From assembly GCA_963734815.1 (NCBI GenBank), contig CAVTIH010000002.1, forward strand, positions 1,364,001-1,428,000: 64,000 bases of DNA, given 5' to 3'. The stretch comes from Palsa-744 sp963734815. GTDB lineage: Bacteria; Actinomycetota; Thermoleophilia; Solirubrobacterales; Solirubrobacteraceae. A program made the translations under genes and the position numbers. The notes under the pieces are model-generated. The model had not been told where the DNA came from. It saw only the letters and a program-made list of their open reading frames with translations, and searched no databases. Positions 46,384-54,465 of this stretch are shown here, in pieces. Position 1 is the stretch's first letter. Every line of letters starts with the position of its first letter.

Positions 46384-47694
46384 CTAGGGCTCCAACCGGT
46401 TGGGGCCCCGGTAGAGGAAGGTAACCTCGCGCACGTTCTCCTGCCCCAACATCTGCATCAAGAGGCGAGTAAGGCCGAAGCCGAAGCCGCCGTGCGGTGG
46501 CGCGCCGTAGCGGAAGAAGTCGAGGTAGTACTGGATCGGCTCGGTCTCCACGCGCTTGTCGCGCGCCTGCTCCAGCAGCACGGGAAGGCGGTGCTCGCGC
46601 TGGGCGCCGGTCGTGATCTCGATCCCACGCCACAGCAGGTCGAAGCTCTTGGTCAATCCCGGCTGGTCGGGGTAGCGCATGTGGTAGAAGGGCCGCACCG
46701 CTGTCGGATAGTCGGTGACGAACACAAACTCGTGGCCGCGCTGCTCGGCGACGATCGCGCATAGCGCGCGCTCGCTCGGAGGGTCGAGGTCGTCGTCGGG
46801 GCCCGGCACGTGCTCGTGCCCATGCTCGCGCAGCAGCGCCTTGGCCTCCTCGATGCTCAGACGCGGGAACGGCAGGGAGGGCACCGCGACCTCGACACCA
46901 AAGGTCTCGCGGATCGCGTCACCGTGCTCAGCCGCGACGACCTGAAAAACGTGCGCAAGCCACGCCTCCTCGAAGGCCATCACGTCCTCGTGCGAGTCGA
47001 TCCAGGAGATCTCGACGTCAACGCTCGTGAACTCCGTATCGTGGCGCGAGGTGAAGGAGGGGTTGGCGCGGAACACCGGTCCGATCTCGAAGACCTTGCC
47101 AAAACCCGCCGCCATCGCCATCTGCTTGTAGAACTGAGGCGACTGCGCGAGGTAGGCGGTGCGGTCGAAGTACTCGACCTTGAAGAGCTCCGCGCCGGAC
47201 TCGCTCGCGGAGCCCATGAACTTCGGCGTGTGCAGCTCGAAGAAGCCCTCCGCCCGCCAGTGTTCGCGCATTGCGTGCTCAACGGTGCTCTGCACCTCGA
47301 AGATCAGCCGTCGGTCGGGCCGGCGCAAGTCGAGGTAGCGCCAGTCGATCCGCTTGTCCAGCGCCGACTCCGGTGTGATCGGGAGCTCGGGCTCGGCGAG
47401 AGCGTCGACCACGAGGTCCCGCAGACGGATCTCCACACCCCCGAGGCGCACGCGCTCGTCGGCCACGACCTCGCCGACGAGCGTCACCGCGGACTCGTTG
47501 GCCAGCTCGGAGATGCGCTCGTTGAGCGCGCTCGGCGGGTCGGGCTTCTCCAGCACGACCTGCGCGAGCCCGGTTTCGTCGCGCAGGATCAGGAACTGCA
47601 TGCGCTTCTGGTCGCGCACCGCGTTGACCCACCCGCGCAAACGCACGGTCTCGCCCACCTTCGCGGGGAGGTCGGCTATCAGGGTTCGTTCCAC
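46384..47694 (-). CDS. aspS: Aspartyl-tRNA synthetase, archaeal type
   Basis: The 436-residue length, with no GAD insertion domain, and the sequence 'RYLDLRRPDRRLIFEVQST', 'FFELHTPKFMGSASESGAE', 'YLAQSPQFYKQMAMAAGF' and 'FEIGPVFRANPSFTSRH' mark the archaeal/eukaryal-type AspRS. Motif 3 is 'HGGFGFGLTRLLMQMLG'. This type is usually non-discriminating, charging both tRNA-Asp and tRNA-Asn, with Asn-tRNA then completed by GatCAB. The start is GTG; no Shine-Dalgarno precedes it. The hairpin element at 47734-47866 lies just upstream. Confidence 0.92.
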   Translation of the reverse strand: MERTLIADLPAKVGETVRLRGWVNAVRDQKRMQFLILRDETGLAQVVLEKPDPPSALNERISELANESAVTLVGEVVADERVRLGGVEIRLRDLVVDALAEPELPITPESALDKRIDWRYLDLRRPDRRLIFEVQSTVEHAMREHWRAEGFFELHTPKFMGSASESGAELFKVEYFDRTAYLAQSPQFYKQMAMAAGFGKVFEIGPVFRANPSFTSRHDTEFTSVDVEISWIDSHEDVMAFEEAWLAHVFQVVAAEHGDAIRETFGVEVAVPSLPFPRLSIEEAKALLREHGHEHVPGPDDDLDPPSERALCAIVAEQRGHEFVFVTDYPTAVRPFYHMRYPDQPGLTKSFDLLWRGIEITTGAQREHRLPVLLEQARDKRVETEPIQYYLDFFRYGAPPHGGFGFGLTRLLMQMLGQENVREVTFLYRGPNRLEP

Positions 47695-47733
47695 GCGGCC
47701 GATCGTATAGAAGGCCGCACTCTGTCGCGCTGA

Positions 47734-47866
47734 AGAGGGGCCCGACCGAAGCCGGGAGACACTCGCCTCCGACCGATTCGGGAGACACTCGCTGCGCTCG
47801 CATCCCCGAATCGGCCAGCGTCCCCGTTTCGGCCAACCGGCCTGACGGCCGGCTGCGCCACCCTCT
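47734..47866 (+). repeat. Dispersed hairpin element, 133-bp copy with nested hairpin
   Basis: Ends are AGAGGGG and CACCCTCT. The outer parts match the 90-bp copy at 24382-24471 almost exactly (for example GGGGCCCGACCGAAGCCGGG and the terminal GGCTGCGCCACCCTCT). The extra length is a second hairpin at 47773-47814, with perfect stem CCGATTCGGG/CCCGAATCGG around AGACACTCGC...CTCGCAT. The element fills the gap between the divergent aspS and PPOX-family genes. Confidence 0.88.
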
Positions 47867-47882
47867 AGGCTGCACCTTCAGG

Positions 47883-48395
47883 ATGAGCCGGCGGGAGCAG
47901 ATCAGGATGGAGGCCGATGAGGTCGCCACGTTTCTGGAGCGGGAGCGCACCGTCGTGTGTGCGACCGTCGGGCCGCGCGGGTGGCCGCACCTGATGCCGC
48001 TGTGGTACGTGCTGCGCGAGCGAACTGGCGGGCGGCTGGGGCCACAGTTGTGGGCGTGGACGTACGCCGCATCGCAGAAGGTGCGTAATCTGGAGCGCGA
48101 CCCGCGCGCGACGCTGCAGGTGGAGGCGGGCGAGGTCTACCAGGAGCTGCGCGGGGTGATGCTCGAATGCGAGGTGGCGATCCACCGCGACCTCGAGATC
48201 GTCAAAGCGCTGGGGCACGAGCTCTTCACCCGCTACGCCGCCCCTCGCGGCGAGCCGGGTGGGCGGGCTCCCGAACAACTGCCGAAAGAGGTGGGAGCGA
48301 TCGTCGACCAGCAGGCGAGCAAACGGGTGGCGCTGCAGTTCATCGAGCTTGACAGGGCAACGTGGGATCACCGCAAGCTCGGTGGGGTCTACTGA
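47883..48395 (+). CDS. Pyridoxamine-phosphate-oxidase-fold protein
   Basis: The 170-residue product has the split-barrel flavin/F420-binding fold: 'ADEVATFLERERTVVCATV', 'GWPHLMPLWYVL', 'KVRNLERDPRATLQVEAG' and the C-terminal 'VALQFIELDRATWDHRKLGG'. Such actinobacterial proteins use FMN, F420 or haem; the cofactor cannot be told from sequence alone. TAGGCT at 47866-47871, directly at the repeat end, is a possible -10 box 11 nt before the ATG. The rmlA gene follows within 17 nt. Confidence 0.85.
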   Translation: MSRREQIRMEADEVATFLERERTVVCATVGPRGWPHLMPLWYVLRERTGGRLGPQLWAWTYAASQKVRNLERDPRATLQVEAGEVYQELRGVMLECEVAIHRDLEIVKALGHELFTRYAAPRGEPGGRAPEQLPKEVGAIVDQQASKRVALQFIELDRATWDHRKLGGVY

Positions 48396-48411
48396 GGTGA
48401 GTGAGACCGAA

Positions 48412-49521
48412 ATGCAACCATTGAAGGGACTGATTCTCTCCGGAGGCAAGGGCACTCGCCTGCAGCCGATCACGCACACCAGCGCCAAGCAGCTGGTGCC
48501 GGTGGCGAACAAGCCCGTGCTGTTCTACGGAATCGAGGCGATGGCGCAGGCGGGGATCGAGGAGGTGGGCATCATCATCGCCCCCGAGACCGGCCCCGAG
48601 ATCGAAGCGGCCGCGGGTGATGGTTCGCGCTTCGGGGTGCGGATCACCTATGTGGTGCAGGACGAGCCGGCAGGGCTCGCGCACGCGGTGCTCACTGCGG
48701 AGGAGTTCCTGGCGGGCAGCCCGTTCGTGATGTATCTCGGGGACAACCTGCTGCAAGGAGGCATCTCCGACCTCGTGGCAGCCTTCCGCGAGCATGGGCC
48801 CGACGCGCTGATCCTGCTGACGCCGGTGGCGGATCCCGAGAACTACGGAGTGGCGGAGCTGGCGCCCACAAACGATCGTGCCCACCCATCCCACGCGGGG
48901 ACGGGCAGGGTGGTGCGGCTGGTGGAGAAGCCGGCGCAGCCGGCGACCGATCTGGCGCTGGTGGGGGTGTACATGTTCACCCCGCAAATCCACGACGCCG
49001 CGCGGGCGATCCAGCCCTCGGCACGCGGGGAGCTCGAGATCACCGACGCGATCCAGCACCTCGTGGACGCGGGCCTGCGCGTGGAGCCCCACATCGTGCG
49101 GGGCTGGTGGAAGGACACGGGTCGCCTAGAGGACATGTTGGAGGCCAACCAGCTGGTCCTCGACAACATCGTGCGCAGCGTGGAGGGTGAGCTGATCGAC
49201 TCGCAGGTGGAGGGCCGCGTGGTGGTGGAGCGCGGCGCGCGACTGGAGCGCACGCGCGTGCGGGGCCCGGCGGTGATCGGTGCGGGGGCGCAGCTGCGCG
49301 ACTGCTACATCGGCCCCTACACCGCGATCGGCGAGGGCTGTGCGATCACCGGCGCGGAGGTGGAGCACTCGATCCTGCTTGCCGGCTCCTCGGTTTGCGA
49401 CCTCGACGGTCGCATGGAGTCCTCGCTGTTGGGCCGCAACGTGCGGGTGCGCCGCGGCGACCGTCAGCCACGCGCCTACCGCTTCATGGTCGGCGACAAC
49501 TCCGACATTTCGATCCTGTGA
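48412..49521 (+). CDS. rmlA: Glucose-1-phosphate thymidylyltransferase, long form
   Basis: Makes dTDP-glucose, the first step to dTDP-rhamnose. In the 369-residue product the nucleotide-binding 'LILSGGKGTRLQPITHT', 'SAKQLVPVANKPVLFYGIE', 'YLGDNLLQGGI' and 'EITDAIQHLVDAGL' are present. A C-terminal left-handed beta-helix ('VVVERGARLERTRVRGPAVI') identifies the StrD-like long form. ATG 48412 follows GAGGTGAG at good spacing; a GTG at 48397 is an alternative. Confidence 0.9.
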   Translation: MQPLKGLILSGGKGTRLQPITHTSAKQLVPVANKPVLFYGIEAMAQAGIEEVGIIIAPETGPEIEAAAGDGSRFGVRITYVVQDEPAGLAHAVLTAEEFLAGSPFVMYLGDNLLQGGISDLVAAFREHGPDALILLTPVADPENYGVAELAPTNDRAHPSHAGTGRVVRLVEKPAQPATDLALVGVYMFTPQIHDAARAIQPSARGELEITDAIQHLVDAGLRVEPHIVRGWWKDTGRLEDMLEANQLVLDNIVRSVEGELIDSQVEGRVVVERGARLERTRVRGPAVIGAGAQLRDCYIGPYTAIGEGCAITGAEVEHSILLAGSSVCDLDGRMESSLLGRNVRVRRGDRQPRAYRFMVGDNSDISIL

Positions 49522-49541
49522 TGAGCCCTTGGAGCCCACGC

Positions 49542-49571
49542 CGAAGCCCACGGGGCTGCATTGGGGCTTCG
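49542..49571 (+). other. Hairpin between rmlA and rmlD
   Basis: CGAAGCCC and GGGCTTCG pair across a 14-nt loop in the 72-bp gap. It could reduce read-through or protect the upstream mRNA. It is too weak and lacks a T-tract to call a terminator. Confidence 0.4.
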
Positions 49572-49593
49572 TCGTGATGGTGGGCAGCCGCCG

Positions 49594-50463
49594 ATGAAGC
49601 TTCTGATAGCCGGCGCCGCCGGCATGTTGGGTCGCGATGCGCAGAGCGCAGGCGAACGTGCGGGACACGAGCTGGTGCTGGTGGATCTACCCGAGCTCGA
49701 CATCACCGACGTGGGCGCGGTGGAGGCGTTTCTGCGCGAGCACCAACCCGATGCCGTGTTGAACTGCGCGGCCTGGACGGACGTCGACGGGGCCGAGACC
49801 CATCGCGAGCAGGCGTACGCCGTCAACGCCGAGGGAGCCGGCAATCTCGCGCGGGCCGCGGCCGCGATCGAGATCCCGATGCTGCACATCTCAACCGACT
49901 ACGTCTTCGACGGACGAGCGCCAGTGGATGCGCAGGGCCGCGGGCGCGCCTATGTGGAGTCCGACCCCACCGGCCCCAGCTCGGTGTACGGCCAGAGCAA
50001 GCTGGCGGGCGAGCAGCAGGTGCTCGCGGCCTCCCCCCGCCATGCGGTGGCGCGCACGGCTTGGCTGTACGGGGTGCATGGGCGCAACTTCGTCGACACG
50101 ATGCTGCGCCTGGCGGGCGAACGGGATGCGGTGCAGGTGGTGGACGACCAGATCGGCTCCCCAACCTGGTCGGGGCACCTGGCGCCGGCCGTGCTCGGGC
50201 TGCTGGAGCGTGAGGTGAGCGGGCTTGTGCATCACACCGGCGCCGGCGCCGTCTCGTGGAACGGGTTTGCGCAGGAGGTCTTCCGCCAGGCCGAGCGCCC
50301 CTGCCGCGTGGAGGCGCTCAGCAGTGAGCAGATGGCGCGTCCAGCACCGCGTCCCGGATGGTCGGTGCTGGAGAGCGAGCGAGCCGACGTGCTGCCGATG
50401 CCCGACTGGCGCGAGGGTCTGGCGGGGTACCTGGCCGCGCGAACTGGGATGATGAGGACATGA
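49594..50463 (+). CDS. rmlD: dTDP-4-dehydrorhamnose reductase
   Basis: NADPH-dependent last step of dTDP-rhamnose synthesis. The 289-residue product has the Rossmann motif 'LLIAGAAGMLGRDAQ', 'LNCAAWTDVDGAE', 'MLHISTDYVFDG', the catalytic Tyr-x3-Lys in 'SVYGQSKLAGEQ', and 'TAWLYGVHGRNFVDTMLRL'. The ATG at 49594 matches the family start; no strong ribosome binding site is seen. Its stop overlaps the rmlB start (ATGA). Confidence 0.93.
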   Translation: MKLLIAGAAGMLGRDAQSAGERAGHELVLVDLPELDITDVGAVEAFLREHQPDAVLNCAAWTDVDGAETHREQAYAVNAEGAGNLARAAAAIEIPMLHISTDYVFDGRAPVDAQGRGRAYVESDPTGPSSVYGQSKLAGEQQVLAASPRHAVARTAWLYGVHGRNFVDTMLRLAGERDAVQVVDDQIGSPTWSGHLAPAVLGLLEREVSGLVHHTGAGAVSWNGFAQEVFRQAERPCRVEALSSEQMARPAPRPGWSVLESERADVLPMPDWREGLAGYLAARTGMMRT

Positions 50464-51476
50464 GGCTGCTGGTATGTGGCGGCGCCGGGTTCATCGGCTC
50501 GCACTTCGCGCGGGTGCGCGTGCACGAGCACGGCGACGAGGTGGCGGTGCTCGACAAGCTCACCTACGCCGGGCGCGAGGAGAACCTGCAGGACATCGCC
50601 GATGCGGCCGGCTTCCGCTTCATTCGCGGCGGTATCGAGGATCCGCAAGCCGTGGCCGAGGCGCTCGACAACGCTGCGGACGGCCAACGGCCGGAGGCGA
50701 TCGTGAACTTCGCCGCAGAGACTCACGTGGACCGCTCGATCGCCGAGCCCGACGCGTTCGTGAGGACGCACGCGCTCGGCACCTACGTGCTGCTGGAGGC
50801 GGCGCGGGAGCGGGGCCTGCGCTACCTGCAGGTTTCCACCGACGAGGTGTACGGGTCGATCGAGGTCGGCACCTTCACCGAGGCTTCGCCGTTGCGACCC
50901 TCCTCGCCGTACTCAGCCACCAAGACGGGGGCGGACCTGTTGGTGCAGAGCTACTTCCACACCTACGGCCTGCAGGCGAGCATCTGCCGGGGATCCAACA
51001 ACTACGGCTCCCACCAGTACCCGGAGAAGCTGATCCCGCTGATGATCCTCAATGCCCTGCACGGAGATCCGCTGCCGGTGTATGGGGACGGCAGGCAGGT
51101 GCGCAACTGGATCCACGCCAGCGACTTCGCGCGGGCGATCGGCTGCGTGCTGGAGCGGGGCACGCCGGGCGAGGTCTACAACGCGGGGGGCCCCGACGAG
51201 CTCGCCAACATGGATGTGGTGCTGCGCATCCTCGAGCTGACCGGCGCTGACGAGTCGCTGATCGAGCACATCACCGATCGCCCCGGGCACGACCGCCGTT
51301 ACTCACTCTCTTCCGCCAAGGTGCGCGCGCTCGGTTGGGAGCCGCGGGTGCGCTTCGAGGAGGGACTAGAGCAGACGGTTGCCTGGTACCGCGAGAACGA
51401 GTGGTGGTGGGAGCCAATCCGCTCTGGTGACTACCGCACCTACTACGAAAACCAGTACGGCCGCGCGCTGAGCTAG
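50460..51476 (+). CDS. rmlB: dTDP-glucose 4,6-dehydratase
   Basis: Converts dTDP-glucose to the 4-keto-6-deoxy sugar using bound NAD. The 338-residue product has 'LLVCGGAGFIGSHFAR', 'FAAETHVDRSIAEP', 'YLQVSTDEVYGSI', the Tyr-x3-Lys 'SPYSATKTGADLLV', and 'CRGSNNYGSHQYPEKLIPL'. The ATG overlaps the rmlD stop. No rmlC (3,5-epimerase) gene accompanies it in the window. Confidence 0.95.
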   Translation: MRLLVCGGAGFIGSHFARVRVHEHGDEVAVLDKLTYAGREENLQDIADAAGFRFIRGGIEDPQAVAEALDNAADGQRPEAIVNFAAETHVDRSIAEPDAFVRTHALGTYVLLEAARERGLRYLQVSTDEVYGSIEVGTFTEASPLRPSSPYSATKTGADLLVQSYFHTYGLQASICRGSNNYGSHQYPEKLIPLMILNALHGDPLPVYGDGRQVRNWIHASDFARAIGCVLERGTPGEVYNAGGPDELANMDVVLRILELTGADESLIEHITDRPGHDRRYSLSSAKVRALGWEPRVRFEEGLEQTVAWYRENEWWWEPIRSGDYRTYYENQYGRALS

Positions 51477-51494
51477 CCGCGCGGCCGCTCCGGA

Positions 51495-52358
51495 TTACTC
51501 CTTCTCGTCGTCGCGGCGGTATCCGAGGCGCGCCGAGATGCGGTCGGCCGTTGAGACGAGGTGGGGCCCAAGGTGCTCGACGAGCTCCTCCAGGGAGATC
51601 ATCGAGCTGTGTGCCGCCATGTTGACCGCGGCGATCACCTCCCGCGACTCCGAGCGCACGGGTGCGGAGATCGAGTGCAAGCCGGGCACCAGCTCCTCGT
51701 CGTTGACCGCGAAGCTCTCCTCGCGTACGTGCTCGAGCTCCGAGCGCAGGCCCTTCTTGCTCGTAATCGTGTTGGGACCGCGCTTGGCGAGCTTGATCTC
51801 GCCGAGCAGGTTGCGCTGCTCGTGCTCGGGGAGGTAGGCCAGCAGCAGCTTGCCCATCGACGTGCAGTAGGCGGGGAGCCGCGAGCCCAGCGAGAGCCCG
51901 AGGTCGATCTTGCTCTGCCCGCGGCGGAAGCTGCGGGCGCGATCGACATAGAGGATCTCGGGACCGTCGAGTACCGCCAGGTTGACGGTGTAGGAGGTGC
52001 GCTGGCGCAGTTCCTCCAGGTACGGACGCGAATGCTCGCGCAACCCAGTGGAATTCAATGCCGACATCCCCAGGTCGGTGACGCGCAGCCCCAACCGGTA
52101 CTTGCGCGAGGCGCCCTGCTCGAGATAACCGAGCGCGACGAGCGTGATCACGTAGCGGTGGGTGGTACTGCGGCTCATACCCAATTCGTCAGCGATGTCG
52201 GCGATTCCGAGCACCGGCCGCTCGGGCGTGAAGCAGCCCAGAATTGCAAGCCCGCGCTCCAGCGACTGCGAGTAGCGCGGTTCGCGCAAGCTGGGAATTG
52301 CGGGCACCCATTCCCCGTCGGCGTTGAGTCTGTCAGTATGTGAGCTTGTTCTTGGCAT
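51495..52358 (-). CDS. IclR-family regulator
   Basis: The 287-residue product has an N-terminal winged helix ('SLERGLAILGCFTPERPVLG', 'IADELGMSRSTTHRYVITL', 'GYLEQGASRKYRLG') and the IclR effector domain ('ILYVDRARSFRRGQ', 'LPAYCTSMGKLLLAYLP', 'ISAPVRSESREVIAAVNM'). IclR proteins commonly control catabolism of aromatic or C2-C4 acids. None of the adjacent genes is an obvious target, so the regulon is unknown. About 450 bp without a gene lie upstream. Confidence 0.9.
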   Translation of the reverse strand: MPRTSSHTDRLNADGEWVPAIPSLREPRYSQSLERGLAILGCFTPERPVLGIADIADELGMSRSTTHRYVITLVALGYLEQGASRKYRLGLRVTDLGMSALNSTGLREHSRPYLEELRQRTSYTVNLAVLDGPEILYVDRARSFRRGQSKIDLGLSLGSRLPAYCTSMGKLLLAYLPEHEQRNLLGEIKLAKRGPNTITSKKGLRSELEHVREESFAVNDEELVPGLHSISAPVRSESREVIAAVNMAAHSSMISLEELVEHLGPHLVSTADRISARLGYRRDDEKE

Positions 52359-52806
52359 TTGTACGGTGGACCCCTGTCCTTAGTCCCGAGTAGTCTGGAC
52401 CCCCTGCTGGGGCCAAGCATGTCTGAACAACGATCATACTTCGAAGTTCGGATGTTCTCAATCATAAGCACGGGCTTCTTACGGACGCTCGTCTGGTATT
52501 CGCCCGGATCGCGGGCGATCTCGACGCTGACGCCCCGTTTTGCGCAACCCGGTAACCAGCGCGACATACCCGGGCCAGCGGCGATCCCACCGTGGATGGC
52601 GCCGGGGCAGGTGGTTGGGCCGGCGACCCCGAGCGGCTCGCACACACAGGCCCGCTCGAACGCGCGCGAATCCTCGCACACACAGGAGTTCGTACCCTGG
52701 CGACGGCCTCGCCGGCCCAGGCGCCAGCCCTGAGCCCCACGCCGCGCCTTGACTTGACACGCATGCGGGCCTGGTGAGCCCCTTGCATGCCGTATTTTTC
52801 CGTACT
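52359..52806. other. Non-coding region upstream of the iclR-type gene
   Basis: About 450 bp between the IclR gene start and the end of nth. It contains two copies of CACACACAGG (near 52640 and 52676) and the presumed IclR promoter. An open frame runs on the plus strand, but its Pro/Arg-rich content and lack of a start signal do not support a gene. I see nothing else. Confidence 0.6.
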
Positions 52807-53520
52807 TCAACCTCCGGAGAAGGCAAACCGGCTCGGGCACATCCGCGCCAGCGCGCATGCGTGGCAGGCGGGATTGCGTGCGTGACAGGTGCGGCGGCCG
52901 TGGCGCAGGAGGTTGACGTGCAGCTCCAACTCCTCGCCGGGAGGAGTGAGCGCAAGCATCTGGTCGTGCAGCTCCTCGAACGGGGCGCCGGCTGGCAGTA
53001 ACCCGAGACGCATCCCGACACGCGAGACGTGCGTGTCCACAGGGACGTCTCGCAGGCCATAAGCGAACAGCAGCACACACGCCGCGGTCTTACGCCCGAC
53101 CCCGGGAAGTTCGGTCAGGTAGTCGCGCGCCTGTACCACTGGAACCTCCGCCAACCATGCCAGCGAGAGCTCGCCCCCGATCCCGGCTTCGGCGATCGCA
53201 CGCAGAATGCTCTGGATGCGCCTCGACTTCACCTTCGAGATCCCGCCCGGGCGGATCGCCTCCTCAACCTCGGCCAGCGGCGCGGCGCGCACCTCCTCCC
53301 ACGTCGGCAGGCGCGCGCGCAGCCGCAAGTAGGCCACGTCGCGGTTGCGGTCGTTGGTGCTCTGCGACAGCACCGTGAGCACCAGCTCCGCCAGTGCGTC
53401 GCCGTGAGGAGCCATGCGCGGGACGCCGTACACCGCGCGCAGCCGGTCGCGCACCGCGCGCACACGGCGAGGAGTGGGCGCAGTCCAGGTGGTGCTGGGC
53501 ACCGCGCCACCGTAGGGCAT
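52807..53520 (-). CDS. nth: Endonuclease III
   Basis: Glycosylase/lyase for oxidised pyrimidines in DNA. The 237-residue product has the helix-hairpin-helix with catalytic Lys ('LTELPGVGRKTAACVLLF'), the catalytic Asp in 'VPVDTHVSRVGMRLG', and the 4Fe-4S ligands Cys-x6-Cys-x2-Cys-x5-Cys ('CHARNPACHACALARMC'). The ATG at 53520 gives a normal length; the frame continues upstream across the divergent hydrolase gene but that part is not coding. Only 39 bp separate the two start codons. Confidence 0.93.
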   Translation of the reverse strand: MPYGGAVPSTTWTAPTPRRVRAVRDRLRAVYGVPRMAPHGDALAELVLTVLSQSTNDRNRDVAYLRLRARLPTWEEVRAAPLAEVEEAIRPGGISKVKSRRIQSILRAIAEAGIGGELSLAWLAEVPVVQARDYLTELPGVGRKTAACVLLFAYGLRDVPVDTHVSRVGMRLGLLPAGAPFEELHDQMLALTPPGEELELHVNLLRHGRRTCHARNPACHACALARMCPSRFAFSGG

Positions 53521-53546
53521 GCGGCCCGCATGCGCCAGGGCCCGTA

Positions 53547-53552
53547 TATGCT
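53547..53552 (+). promoter_or_regulatory. Putative -10 box for the hydrolase gene
   Basis: TATGCT lies 7 nt before GTG 53560, supporting that start over the ATGs at 53530 and 53548. No Shine-Dalgarno is present. Confidence 0.45.
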
Positions 53553-53559
53553 CGGCTCG

Positions 53560-54465
53560 GTGCCAGCGGTCAGCGAGCACACCGCCCAGCTCGACGAGCT
53601 GCCGATCTTTTGGCGCAGCGCGCCCTCCCACGGCGACGGGGCCCCGGCGCTGTACCTGCACGGCGTGCCCACCAACTCGGATGACTGGATCGGCTCCCCG
53701 GCGAGCAGCGGGGAGCCTCTGGCACCGCGATGGCGCCGGTGGCCGTGGCGGCACCCGCGGCGAGAGGCCGACTCCAGGACGGGATTCCTGGAACGCAGCG
53801 GGGGGCTCGCGCCCGACCTCCCCGGCTTCGGGCGCTCCGGCAAGCCCGGGTACTTCGATTACACGATCGACGGGTATGAGCGCTTCGTCGAGCAGTACCT
53901 CGACCTCCTGGAAATCGAGCGCGTGCGGTTGGTGGTGCACGACTGGGGCGCGGTGGGATTGGCCTTCGCCCAGCGCCACCCCGAGCGAATCGAGCGTTTG
54001 GTGGTGATGAACGCCGTGCCGTTGCTCTCCGGCTACCGCTGGCACCGCACCGCGCGCCTGTGGCGCACGCCGCTGCTGGGGGAGGTCGCGATGGGCGCCA
54101 CCACCCGCTTCGTGCTGCGCCGCTCCACGCTCGACGCCAACGCCACCCCGGGTCCACTGCCCGACGCCTGGCTGGACTCGGTGCTCGACCACTTCGACCA
54201 CGGCACCCAGCGCGCGATCTTGCGGCTGTATCGCAGCTCTCCACCAGAGGTGCTCGCCCGGGCTGGCGCCGGGCTCCACCGCCTCGAGATGCCCGCGCTG
54301 GTGGTGTGGGGCATGCAAGACCCCTACTTCCCTGCACGCTTCGCCGCCGAGTACGCGCACGCCCTGCCTTCCGCGGAGCTGCTCGAGCTGCCCGACGCCG
54401 GCCACTGGTGGTGGCTGGACCGGCCAGACGCGATCGAGCGGGTGGTTGGTTTTCTCACATCGTGA
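53560..54465 (+). CDS. Alpha/beta hydrolase, epoxide hydrolase/dehalogenase-like
   Basis: The 301-residue product has the oxyanion-hole region 'LYLHGVPTNSDDW', 'APDLPGFGRSGKPG', the nucleophile elbow with Asp ('LVVHDWGAVGLAFA', near residue 127), the acid Asp in 'VVWGMQDPYFPARF', and His in 'PDAGHWWWLDRPD'. An Asp nucleophile marks the epoxide hydrolase/haloalkane dehalogenase branch. Between 'DDW' and 'FLERSGG', which are normally almost contiguous, lie 32 extra residues encoded by palindromic DNA. The gene overlaps the next by 4 bp (GTGA). Confidence 0.85.
   Translation: MPAVSEHTAQLDELPIFWRSAPSHGDGAPALYLHGVPTNSDDWIGSPASSGEPLAPRWRRWPWRHPRREADSRTGFLERSGGLAPDLPGFGRSGKPGYFDYTIDGYERFVEQYLDLLEIERVRLVVHDWGAVGLAFAQRHPERIERLVVMNAVPLLSGYRWHRTARLWRTPLLGEVAMGATTRFVLRRSTLDANATPGPLPDAWLDSVLDHFDHGTQRAILRLYRSSPPEVLARAGAGLHRLEMPALVVWGMQDPYFPARFAAEYAHALPSAELLELPDAGHWWWLDRPDAIERVVGFLTS
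53689..53784 (+). repeat. In-frame 96-bp palindromic insertion in the hydrolase gene
   Basis: Exactly 32 codons rich in Pro/Arg/Trp. It contains the hairpin GGCTCCCCG-N8-CGGGGAGCC (53692-53717), and a second hairpin TCCAGGA-N6-TCCTGGA (53773-53792) spans its 3' junction. CGGCTCCCCGGC is shared with the element at 55399-55445. Reading stays open through it. Confidence 0.7.

Noticed and set aside
52359..52733. Possible 124-residue gene upstream of the IclR gene
   Set aside because: Pro/Arg/Ser-rich, no family resemblance, no ribosome binding site or -10 box; likely promoter DNA.
53516..53538. Another GCATGC palindrome pair, possible relative of the 61.3-kb array
   Set aside because: GCATGCGG-C-CCGCATGC is only 17 bp, has no extended arms, and overlaps two start regions; chance cannot be excluded.
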